Positions 1 through 5,226 of a DNA stretch of 5,548 nucleotides are shown here, in pieces. The position numbers and the translations under genes were made by a program. Position 1 is the stretch's first letter. Each line of letters opens with the position of its first letter. The stretch is from Gammaproteobacteria bacterium. Its GTDB lineage: Bacteria > Pseudomonadota > Gammaproteobacteria > UBA9214. Where the stretch lies: contig DAOVVG010000175.1 in assembly GCA_030632175.1 (NCBI GenBank), positions 1 through 5,548 of the forward strand, in the 5' to 3' direction. Below the pieces are notes generated by a model that worked only from the letters and a program-made list of their open reading frames with translations, had not been told where the DNA came from and did not search any database.

Positions 1-898
1 CAAAGCGTCGCAGCGCGGTGGTGTTGCCTGCACTTGCCGGCACCGGTTGCCACGCCAGGGTTGTTATCATGCGTCCGGGCAGTACGCGATGCAGCGCCTT
101 GTCATCAAACAGGAACAGGCACAGTACGATGGTGAGGAAGTTAATCCAGTTATGATTGCTGGTCAGCATGATCAGCAGTTGCCAAAAGATGGTGATCCAG
201 GCGGCGGCAAAGCGCCAGCGTCGTGGCAGAAACATCATGAAGGGCACTACCAGTTCTATAAACAGGGTGGCGCCGGTGCCGAAACGCAGCAGCCATTCCG
301 GGAGCTGATGCACATACCAGGCAACCGGGTTTGGCAAAGGCTGCACTTCGAAATAGGTATCGAGCGCAGTCAGGCCTGACCAGGTCGGGTCGCCGCTGGA
401 GAGTTTGGACAGCCCTGACATAAAACGCAGGCGGAACAGCAGCCAGCGGAACAGCAGGATGACGACGCGTGATTGCGGCGTCAGGAAAATAGCGAGGAAA
501 CCGGTTTCAAGAAGTAGTGTATCCCATTGAAAATTAAGGAACGGGTGGCTGGCATGGAACAGGGAAAGGTAGAGGATAAACGCACTGACCAGCGCGGGTC
601 GCGTCCAGCGGTCAAACATGATCAGCAGGGCGGCAAGCCCGCCCAGAAGGGTAGCCCCGAGGAGTGCCGAATCACTGGCGTTAAACCAGAACAGGGTGGG
701 CAATTGCAGGTAGCGCCCGGTGCCGACATAAGTGGCAATGTCGGCCAGACGCATTTCAATCGGAATAATTCCCTGACTGCCAGCCAGGCCCTCGATCTGA
801 ACACCCAGCGAGGCGAAGGCGATCAGGTAGGTAATGCCCAGCAGACGCAGGAACAGGGCCGAGACCAGGCGATAGCTATTTGCAATGTCGGCAGTCAT
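1..898 (-). CDS. Lipase maturation factor (LMF/DUF1222) family membrane protein, C-terminus beyond window
   Basis: The reverse strand is open from an ATG at 898-896 to the left edge: 299 codons with no stop, so the 3' part of the gene is missing. Relatives are, from memory, roughly 450-500 residues long. The protein is strongly hydrophobic, with about eight likely membrane segments (roughly residues 10-31, 78-95, 101-116, 127-140, 145-156, 207-224, 230-245 and 252-264). Family-like stretches are FLNFQWDTLLLETGFLAIF (120-138), the SGLSKLSSGDPTW segment with its following TALDTYFEVQPLPNP (161-191), and SNHNWINFLTIVLCL (247-261). In animals LMF1 is an ER membrane chaperone needed for lipoprotein lipase folding. 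The role of bacterial members is not established, and they are unrelated to the Pseudomonas Lif foldases. The start is the first ATG after an in-frame stop at 934-932. No Shine-Dalgarno sequence precedes it. Family assignment rests on remembered motifs; it is fairly secure. Confidence 0.88.
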   Translation of the reverse strand, partial: MTADIANSYRLVSALFLRLLGITYLIAFASLGVQIEGLAGSQGIIPIEMRLADIATYVGTGRYLQLPTLFWFNASDSALLGATLLGGLAALLIMFDRWTRPALVSAFILYLSLFHASHPFLNFQWDTLLLETGFLAIFLTPQSRVVILLFRWLLFRLRFMSGLSKLSSGDPTWSGLTALDTYFEVQPLPNPVAWYVHQLPEWLLRFGTGATLFIELVVPFMMFLPRRWRFAAAWITIFWQLLIMLTSNHNWINFLTIVLCLFLFDDKALHRVLPGRMITTLAWQPVPASAGNTTALRRF

Positions 899-906
899 CA
901 GGTGTA

Positions 907-935
907 AGGATAGTCGTTGAATCGCAAATAGTTAA
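907..935 (-). promoter_or_regulatory. Possible sigma70-type promoter for the LMF gene
   Basis: Read on the reverse strand, TTAACT (935-930) and TATCCT (912-907) are separated by exactly 17 bases. Each matches four of six consensus bases. Transcription would begin near 900, almost at the ATG (898), which would fit the lack of a Shine-Dalgarno sequence by giving a nearly leaderless mRNA. The match is weak and could be chance. Confidence 0.22.
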
Positions 936-1025
936 GGCTGAGTGAACTGTCCGGGTGGTAGCAATACAGGCCGGTGGTATAGTGGTGCCGGGATATATGA
1001 CAGTCGGATTTTTATAGATCCGGCA

Positions 1026-1064
1026 ATGAATTTGTATTTAACGCATGACAGCATCATGACATGA
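1026..1064 (+). other. Short upstream ORF overlapping the sprT start by ATGA
   Basis: An ATG at 1026 opens a 12-codon frame (MNLYLTHDSIMT) whose TGA (1062-1064) overlaps the sprT ATG (1061-1063) as ATGA. A second ATG at 1045 opens a four-codon frame whose TGA (1057-1059) also forms an ATGA with an in-frame ATG of the first ORF at 1056. The three frames are therefore chained by stop-start overlaps, with no Shine-Dalgarno in front of sprT. This could be translational coupling. The frames are very short and no ribosome site precedes 1026, so it may be accidental. Confidence 0.2.
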
Positions 1065-1579
1065 CGATTGAGCCGATTACTGAAACCCGTCAGCAGCAGG
1101 TAATGACTGCAACGCGCCACTGTATTCAGCAGGCAGGGCAACTGCTTGGGCGCGAATTCAAAGTGCCGGCAGTGACCTTTGATTTACAGGGCAGGGCCGC
1201 CGGCATGTATCGGGTACACAGGCGTCAACGGCATATACGTTATAACCCGTATATCTTTGCGAAGTATTTTTCAGATAACCTTGCCAATACGGTACCGCAT
1301 GAAGCGGCGCATTACCTGACTGATATGCTGTATGGATTACGTAACATCCGGCCGCATGGTGAGGAGTGGCGAGCGGTGATGCGCATGCTGGGTGCGGAAC
1401 CTGCTGTTACCTGTTGCTATGACCTGAGTGGTGTGCCGCTGAGACGACAGCGGCGTTTCAGCTACCGTTGTGCCTGTTCATCTCATGCTGTGAGTACGGT
1501 ACGGCATAATCGCGTGCTGCGCGGATCAGGCAAGTATGTTTGCAGGCAGTGTCGTACGGAGCTGGTGTTTGCGAGTTGA
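1061..1579 (+). CDS. sprT: SprT family zinc metalloprotein (SprT-like)
   Basis: A 172-residue protein, close to the 165 residues of E. coli SprT, with the whole domain present. The metallopeptidase signature HEAAH is at residues 80-84 (zinc ligands H80 and H84, catalytic E81). The third histidine, H99, lies in PHGEEW, the same place as PHGKEW in E. coli SprT. The C-terminus is the zinc-ribbon half: YRCAC (C137, C139), then SxxxVRHNRVLRG and CRQC (C161, C164), nearly superimposable on the E. coli ending. The N-terminal half has the usual GRAAG and RYNP stretches. The family is related to the eukaryotic DNA-protein crosslink protease Spartan; the bacterial role is poorly defined. It is presumably cytoplasmic, as no signal peptide is seen. 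The start is fixed because an in-frame TGA lies at 1046-1048 and no earlier start exists. There is no evident Shine-Dalgarno. It is followed after 93 bp by the sensor gene in the same direction. Confidence 0.93.
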   Translation: MTIEPITETRQQQVMTATRHCIQQAGQLLGREFKVPAVTFDLQGRAAGMYRVHRRQRHIRYNPYIFAKYFSDNLANTVPHEAAHYLTDMLYGLRNIRPHGEEWRAVMRMLGAEPAVTCCYDLSGVPLRRQRRFSYRCACSSHAVSTVRHNRVLRGSGKYVCRQCRTELVFAS

Positions 1580-1585
1580 CGGCGG

Positions 1586-1615
1586 GCGGTGATCGCATTA
1601 ACGCCGGGTCACCGC
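1586..1615. repeat. Small inverted repeat downstream of sprT
   Basis: GCGGTGA (1586-1592) and TCACCGC (1609-1615) form a perfect 7-bp inverted repeat around a 16-base loop, just after the sprT stop. No T-run follows, so it is not a convincing intrinsic terminator; it might only stabilise the 3' end. It may be chance in GC-rich sequence. Confidence 0.25.
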
Positions 1616-1620
1616 AGGGT

Positions 1621-1672
1621 AATTATAAATAGTCATTATATAAATAATAACCGCAAGGGAGACTCTTTAAGG
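1621..1672 (+). promoter_or_regulatory. AT-rich leader and ribosome binding site of the sensor gene
   Basis: Bases 1621-1650 are 28/30 A or T, a sharp contrast with the surrounding GC-rich DNA and typical of a promoter or a binding site for a nucleoid protein. Several TATAAA/TAATAA-like hexamers occur (1624-1629, 1639-1644, 1645-1650), but none has a good -35 at 16-18 bases, so no single promoter is assigned. AAGGGAG (1655-1661) is a plausible Shine-Dalgarno 11 bases before the ATG at 1673. Confidence 0.35.
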
Positions 1673-2548
1673 ATGATGAGCAGGAAAAAGGCTGCCAGGA
1701 AGCTCGCAAATGAATTGATCATGGTCTGCCTGGTGATGGTGGGTCTGCTACTGATCTGGAATGCGAGTCAAAGGATTGTGAATTTTAACGAGCACCAGCA
1801 GGAGCTGGCTGAACACAGTGTCAGGTCGGCCGCCAGTGAAGTCGAGTTGTTTATCAAGGGCTATCAGCGGGCCGTCGATATTTTTGCGGAAGAAAACAGG
1901 ACTTTTCTGAGTACACTGGAGTTGTGGCCGCAGGACATGGAGAGTTATTTGCTGCTGCAGGAAAAAATAGCCCGGTATTTTCCGGAACATTTAACCTTTA
2001 CCCTGGCAGACAGTAACGGGACAACCTTGCTTGAGGGCTTCGAGGGACTGATTGGCAAGCATTGCAAGGAGGATATCCAGATTTTTGCTGCCAATGAGGG
2101 GGAATACAGCATTAATCGGCACCAGTCGCCCGAAGGGGATTATAGCCATTTCGATATCATGTCGTACTGGCAGGGCAGTGAATCAGACGAGTCAGTATTT
2201 TTTATCAGCTTTAAAATGGACCGCCTGGGAAATATTCTTGAGAATACGCGGGTGTCGGGACACCAGCTCATGCTGGTGCGTCAGGACAAGCCTGGATATA
2301 TAGACGCTACATCTGAAAGTAACCGGGAAAATCTGCCCGAGGATGATCAACTTGATGATGATGCACAGCGTCGTATCAGTTTCTCACTGCCGGTGCCGGG
2401 AACGCACTGGAACCTGGTAATACTTCCGGATAATACGCTGTACAGTCAGGCGCATCGCTCTATATTGATGCAGGTCATGCTGATGTTTATCGGTTTTCTT
2501 GTTGTCTGTTTTATTATGCGGATGATCCTGCTGGATGAGGAAGACTAG
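1673..2548 (+). CDS. Membrane-bound Cache-like (PDC) sensor protein without output domain
   Basis: A 291-residue protein with a basic N-terminus (RKKAARK), a first membrane helix at about 15-30, a helical stretch at about 36-80, then a periplasmic sensor region to about 260 and a second membrane helix at about 264-286. It ends in LLDEED only five residues after the helix. The core (FTLADSNGTTLLEGFEGLIGKH, residues 109-130; HFDIMSYW, 159-166) resembles the PDC/Cache-like ligand-binding domain of sensor diguanylate cyclases and histidine kinases. Relatives of that type continue into a GGDEF, kinase or HAMP module; here nothing follows. The ligand is unknown. The ATG at 1673 is preferred over an upstream in-frame GTG at 1589: the GTG has no ribosome site, would add 28 polar residues and would lie inside the AT-rich leader region. 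Stop is TAG at 2546-2548. It could signal through a partner protein, or be a remnant of a longer receptor. Domain assignment is by eye and moderately sure. Confidence 0.75.
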   Translation: MMSRKKAARKLANELIMVCLVMVGLLLIWNASQRIVNFNEHQQELAEHSVRSAASEVELFIKGYQRAVDIFAEENRTFLSTLELWPQDMESYLLLQEKIARYFPEHLTFTLADSNGTTLLEGFEGLIGKHCKEDIQIFAANEGEYSINRHQSPEGDYSHFDIMSYWQGSESDESVFFISFKMDRLGNILENTRVSGHQLMLVRQDKPGYIDATSESNRENLPEDDQLDDDAQRRISFSLPVPGTHWNLVILPDNTLYSQAHRSILMQVMLMFIGFLVVCFIMRMILLDEED

Positions 2549-2674
2549 CCGTCTATTTGTCCCGGATGGTATGCAAATGATGTTCAGCAGGATATTAAAA
2601 CAATTCACAAAGAAGCTTTCTTCTCCTTTATGCCCGGCGATTAATCGGGTACTCCGGGACGACTGCCTGGATGC

Positions 2675-2855
2675 AGGAGGTAGAGCAATGAATGGAGCAA
2701 TTGCCGGGAAGGCCAGGATGAGGGGATGTGAAATCAAGTTGTTATCTTTTATTTTATCCCCTCTCCCCAACCCTCCCCCTGAGGGGGAGGGGGTTAATCA
2801 ACCGCATGGCCGATCGATCCGGCTTTCAGCCGGAACCGGAAGCTGCCGGTTTTAG
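2675..2855 (+). other. Candidate small ORF with a perfect AGGAGG ribosome site
   Basis: AGGAGG at 2675-2680 stands seven bases before an ATG at 2688, an ideal ribosome site. The frame runs 55 codons to TAG at 2853-2855. The first ~20 residues (MNGAIAGKARMRGCEIKLLS) are unremarkable. The middle, SPLPNPPPEGEG, is simply the translation of the C-rich/G-rich repeat, and the rest is low-information. It may be a short peptide gene whose original 3' end was replaced by the repeat, a remnant, or chance. I would not annotate it as a gene without expression or conservation data. Confidence 0.2.
2758..2793. repeat. Pyrimidine/purine dyad, probable dispersed stem-loop repeat
   Basis: A run of C-rich sequence turns into G-rich sequence: CCCTCCCCC (2771-2779) and GGGGGAGGG (2783-2791) form a perfect 9-bp stem with a TGA loop, preceded by CCCCTCTCCCC. 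Stem-loops of the form CCCTCTCCCC-AACCCTCCCCC-GGGGGAGGGGG are, from memory, common dispersed intergenic repeats in many proteobacterial genomes and give the spurious peptide SPLPNPPPEGEG when translated. It might slow transcription or stabilise RNA ends between the sensor and the dipeptidase genes. No T-run follows it, so it is not a standard terminator. Confidence 0.6.
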
Positions 2856-2871
2856 CCGGTGGAGTGTTCAC

Positions 2872-4047
2872 ATGAGGTTTCGTAGTTATGCGCTTGTGGC
2901 TGTTGTCCTGGTTATTGTCGGCTCAGCAGTCTTTTTTGGTGTGGTGCCGCGTGAAGTCGCGAGGCGTAATAATCCTGTAGCAGAATCTCCGCCGTACCCG
3001 GTATCTCCCGCGGCCAGTGTGTTGCATGCATCCCTGTTTGTTGCCGATCTGCATGCAGACTCGCTGTTGTGGGAACGTGATCTGCTGGTGCATGACAGCA
3101 TCGGTCAGGTGGATATTCCGCGTCTCATCAAGGGGAACGTCGGCTTGCAGGTTTTTTCTGCGGTGACCAGGGTACCTTTCAACCGCAACCTCAAGCGTAA
3201 TTCGGGCGACGGTGTTGATGTGATTACCTGGTTGGCCATTGCCGAGCGCTGGCCGTTGCGGACCTGGGCGAGTGTTAAACAGCGTGCCCTGTATCAGGCA
3301 AAGAAGCTGCAGGCCTTTGCGGACAACTCTGACGGGCAGCTGGTGTTAATCAGGTCACGAGATGATCTTCAACATTACCTGTCCGGGCGGACGGCTAACG
3401 GTCCCATGGTTGCGGGGCTGCTTGCGCTTGAAGGTGCGCAGGTGCTGGAAGGTGATGTACGGAATGTTGACGTGATGTATGCCGCGGGTTACCGGATGCT
3501 GGGGATGGTGCATTTATATGATAACGAGACGGGCGGCTCCGCACACGGTGAAAGGAAGCCAGGACTCACCCGCTTCGGTCGGGAAGTGGTTGAACGTGCC
3601 GAGGTGCTCAATATGATTCTTGATGTGGCACATGCATCACAGCCACTCTTTGATGATGTGCTGGCCATGGCGACACGTCCGGTAGTGAGTTCACACACCG
3701 GTGTGCGTGGAACGTGTGAGGGTTCACGTAATCTGACAGATGCACAATTGCACGCAATTGCTGCAACCGGTGGTGTTGTCGGGATCGGCTATTGGCCGAA
3801 GGCAAGTTGTGGTGAGGATGTGACGGCGATCATCAGGTCGATACGTTATGCGGCTGATCTTGTGGGTGTTGAGCATCTGGCCCTGGGTTCAGATTTTGAC
3901 GGTTCGGTGCAGACGCCGTTTGATACTACCGGTGTTGCACAGATTACGGCCGGGCTGCTGGCGGACGGGTTTTCAGAGGCCGATATCACGAAAATCATGG
4001 GGGGCAATGTTGCGCGGCTGTTGCAGGCTGCATTGCCGCCCAGGTGA
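2872..4047 (+). CDS. Membrane-anchored dipeptidase, peptidase family M19 (renal dipeptidase type)
   Basis: This 391-residue enzyme has a basic N-terminus (MRFR) and one hydrophobic stretch at about 7-25, an uncleaved anchor or signal peptide. There is no lipobox cysteine, so the catalytic domain should face the periplasm. M19 enzymes are binuclear zinc hydrolases that split dipeptides. The expected ligands are all visible: H61 and D63 in DLHAD, bridging E187 in LALEG, H254 in LDVAH, H275 in VVSSH, and the aspartate D341 in GSDFDG. H214 (MVHLYDN) and R286 (SRNLTD) match substrate-binding positions of renal dipeptidase. MGGNVARLL (376-384) is the typical C-terminal motif. The ATG at 2872 is chosen because GGTGGAG (2859-2864 region) lies about seven bases upstream and a signal-like N-terminus follows. 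A longer in-frame start at 2728 would translate the repeat at 2758-2793 and is unlikely. It converges on ychJ with a 55-bp gap. The natural substrate is unknown; cell-wall or scavenged dipeptides are likely. Confidence 0.93.
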   Translation: MRFRSYALVAVVLVIVGSAVFFGVVPREVARRNNPVAESPPYPVSPAASVLHASLFVADLHADSLLWERDLLVHDSIGQVDIPRLIKGNVGLQVFSAVTRVPFNRNLKRNSGDGVDVITWLAIAERWPLRTWASVKQRALYQAKKLQAFADNSDGQLVLIRSRDDLQHYLSGRTANGPMVAGLLALEGAQVLEGDVRNVDVMYAAGYRMLGMVHLYDNETGGSAHGERKPGLTRFGREVVERAEVLNMILDVAHASQPLFDDVLAMATRPVVSSHTGVRGTCEGSRNLTDAQLHAIAATGGVVGIGYWPKASCGEDVTAIIRSIRYAADLVGVEHLALGSDFDGSVQTPFDTTGVAQITAGLLADGFSEADITKIMGGNVARLLQAALPPR

Positions 4048-4102
4048 CTGTCGCAGGCGCGGGTACACGGTAAACGGGGGCAGGGTTCCTGTTACGGCGG
4101 CT

Positions 4103-4603
4103 TCAGTTTTTGCCGCAGCATTTCTTGAATTTCTTGCCACTGCCGCAGGGGCAGGGGTCGTTACGGCCGACCTTGGGTGCTTCGCGCCGGTACTGGCCGG
4201 CGGTGACCATCTTGCCGTCATAGAAATACCAGGTGCCATTTGTCTTTCTGAATTCGGCCAGTTCATGGTGCTCCAGCTTCTCATCGTTACGTCGGTAACT
4301 GGCCTTGAATTCGACGCTGCCGGAATTTCCTGTTGCCGGGTCACCGCTGACTTCCAGAATTTCCAGTCCGGTCCAGTCCGATTCGCGGGCCCACCTGGTG
4401 GCGCCTTCCTCATCATAGTCACTGCGCTGGCCGGGATGCAGGGTTTCCAGCAGGTAGGGCATTTCCTGCTGCGCAAAGGCTGAATAGCGTGCACGCATCA
4501 GTGCTTCCGGGCCGGATGCCCTGGCAACGCCCTTGATGAGTGGTTCGCAACAGGTGGCGTAAGGCAGACCGGAGTTGCAGGGGCAGGCTGTAGCGTCGTT
4601 CAT
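4103..4603 (-). CDS. ychJ: YchJ family (UPF0225) protein with SEC-C metal-binding motif
   Basis: A 166-residue protein that aligns along its length with E. coli YchJ. The N-terminal cysteine motif is CPCNSGLPYATCC (C7, C9, C18, C19). The classical SEC-C zinc motif closes the protein: GRNDPCPCGSGKKFKKCCG, with ligands C151, C153, C162 and C163. Between them is the family core, including LMRARYSAFA (35-44), HPGQR (56-60) and WYFYDG (125-130). The SEC-C motif binds zinc and in SecA helps contact SecB and ribosomes; the function of YchJ is unknown. The N-terminal motif has Asn where the standard motif has Gly (CPCNSG for CPCGSG). AAGGA at 4612-4608 sits about four to five bases before the ATG and supports this start. 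The gene diverges from the GIY-YIG-like gene and converges on the dipeptidase gene; no clear terminator is seen in that 55-bp gap. Confidence 0.93.
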   Translation of the reverse strand: MNDATACPCNSGLPYATCCEPLIKGVARASGPEALMRARYSAFAQQEMPYLLETLHPGQRSDYDEEGATRWARESDWTGLEILEVSGDPATGNSGSVEFKASYRRNDEKLEHHELAEFRKTNGTWYFYDGKMVTAGQYRREAPKVGRNDPCPCGSGKKFKKCCGKN

Positions 4604-4706
4604 GAAAATTCCTTGTCGTGTTGACTGAGCGGGCTGCTATTCTACCTGCATGTTTGCCAAACGACTATATTCACTGCGGGCGTGATCGGATAGCGGGGGA
4701 TGGCTG
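4604..4706. promoter_or_regulatory. Divergent promoter region between ychJ and the GIY-YIG-like gene
   Basis: These 103 bp must hold the promoters for both divergent genes. Reading leftward, TAGAAT (4644-4639) is a good -10 for ychJ. Reading rightward, TATATT (4666-4671) is a possible -10 for the other gene. Neither has a convincing -35 at the usual distance. Between them lies an 11-bp palindrome, GTTTG-C-CAAAC (4652-4662), which could be an operator or chance. GGGGGA (4695-4700) is the ribosome site of the rightward gene. Confidence 0.3.
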
Positions 4707-5090
4707 ATGGATGATGAGGAACGCGACCGGAAAATCCTGCAGTGGCAGAAGAAGGCCCGCGTGGCCGCCAAAAAGAAAAAGCGCCGCAACCTGTATGTTA
4801 TTACGCTTGATCCCGAAGTATTGTGGATTAAGGACTTTCGCCAGGAGAACCCCGGTTACATCGAGGGGATGCCGTGCGTATATGTGGGCATGACCATTCA
4901 TGACCCCGGCGACCGGTTTGAGCAGCACAGGGCCGGTTACAGAAGCAGTAAGTACCCGCGTAAATACGGTGTTGAGCTGGCGCTCGAGCTTATCGAGGGT
5001 TTCGAAGGCAAGGGGCTCAGTGATAATGAGCGTGAAGCCGCGCTGGCAGACTGGTTGCGTGACCAGGGCTGTGCGGTGTGGCAGAACTAG
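4707..5090 (+). CDS. Small GIY-YIG-like protein, function unknown
   Basis: A 127-residue protein with a strongly basic N-terminus (KKKKRR, residues 22-27) and no signal peptide. Its layout resembles a stand-alone GIY-YIG nuclease domain: LYVI (29-32) in place of GIY, VYVGMT (58-63) in place of YIG, then R70-F-E-Q-H74, S80/S81, and a final EREAALADWL (108-117) whose E110 would be the metal-binding glutamate. The conserved Tyr, Tyr, Arg, Glu order of the fold is therefore present. The spacer between the two motifs is about 26 residues, against roughly 10-11 in typical members, because of an insertion containing WIKDFRQENPGYIEG (40-54). DNA cleavage is not proven by this; some relatives are inactive or act on other nucleic acids. 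ATG 4707 follows GGGGGA by six bases. The gene is monocistronic and followed by REP elements. Fold assignment is moderate; no gene name is recognised. Confidence 0.72.
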   Translation: MDDEERDRKILQWQKKARVAAKKKKRRNLYVITLDPEVLWIKDFRQENPGYIEGMPCVYVGMTIHDPGDRFEQHRAGYRSSKYPRKYGVELALELIEGFEGKGLSDNEREAALADWLRDQGCAVWQN

Positions 5091-5110
5091 CTGCTGTTTT
5101 TTGCCGGGGT

Positions 5111-5135
5111 ATCGCGGACGAGATCCGCTCCTACA
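5111..5135 (-). repeat. REP element, copy 1 (reverse orientation)
   Basis: This is the exact reverse complement of the 25-nt copy at 5184-5208. It contains a hairpin GCGGA (5114-5118) and TCCGC (5124-5128) with a five-base loop. On the reverse strand it begins TGTAGGAG, so the GTAG tetranucleotide plus hairpin matches the REP family mobilised in trans by RAYT (TnpA-REP) transposases. It lies 20 bp past the GIY-YIG-like gene stop, where it may also protect or end that transcript. Confidence 0.85.
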
Positions 5136-5158
5136 AAAAAACACCGGCGTGATTGAAC

Positions 5159-5170
5159 CTCGTCCGCGAT
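5159..5170 (+). repeat. Fragment of a third REP copy
   Basis: CTCGTCCGCGAT is identical to the last 12 bases of the REP copy at 5184-5208 and lies in the same orientation. Similarity stops upstream, so the GTAG box and left stem are missing. It is probably a decayed or recombined copy between the two complete ones. Confidence 0.5.
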
Positions 5171-5183
5171 CAAAAAGAGCACC

Positions 5184-5208
5184 TGTAGGAGCGGATCTCG
5201 TCCGCGAT
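5184..5208 (+). repeat. REP element, copy 2 (forward orientation)
   Basis: It starts with TGTAGGAG and carries the stem GCGGA (5191-5195) / TCCGC (5201-5205). With copy 1 it makes a perfect 25-bp inverted repeat around a 48-base spacer, the arrangement called a BIME or REPIN. As RNA the pair could fold into one long hairpin lying between two convergent genes, so it could act as a shared transcription end. That role is inferred. Confidence 0.87.
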
Positions 5209-5226
5209 GGGCCGCGTTGGAGGTCA

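Larger units (their letters stand above)
2549..2871. other. 323-bp intergenic region between the sensor and dipeptidase genes
   Basis: No recognisable conserved gene lies here. It contains a 10-bp palindrome CGATTAATCG (2638-2647), a short ORF behind AGGAGG (listed separately), the pyrimidine/purine dyad at 2758-2793 and a small hairpin just before the dipeptidase gene: AACCGG (2834-2839) and CCGGTT (2846-2851) around a six-base loop. Reading in frame past the sensor stop gives 31 open codons to a TAA at 2642-2644, with no similarity to an output domain that I can recognise. Confidence 0.6.

Noticed and set aside
47..907. Forward-strand ORFs at 47-379 and 527-907
   Set aside because: Gln/Gly-rich low-quality products that are antisense shadows of the LMF membrane protein.
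1589..1672. GTG-initiated extension of the sensor protein
   Set aside because: No ribosome site, polar sequence, and it would cover the AT-rich leader; ATG 1673 fits better.
2261..2278. 7-bp hairpin CACCAGC/GCTGGTG
   Set aside because: Lies inside the sensor coding region; no sign it acts as a regulatory element.
2549..2644. 31 open codons in frame after the sensor amber stop, suggesting readthrough or a recent nonsense mutation
   Set aside because: A run this short is expected by chance fairly often, and the translated residues do not resemble an output domain.
2728..2871. In-frame upstream extension of the dipeptidase from a GTG at 2728
   Set aside because: The added 48 residues are translated from the stem-loop repeat (LSPTLPLRGRG) and would place the signal anchor internally; the ATG at 2872 has its own ribosome site.
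4048..4102. Possible bidirectional terminator between the dipeptidase and ychJ genes
   Set aside because: No convincing stem followed by a T-run on either strand.
3848..4494. Long overlapping ORFs at 3848-4483 (+) and 3973-4494 (-)
   Set aside because: Both are shadows in other frames of the dipeptidase and ychJ genes, which have clear family motifs.
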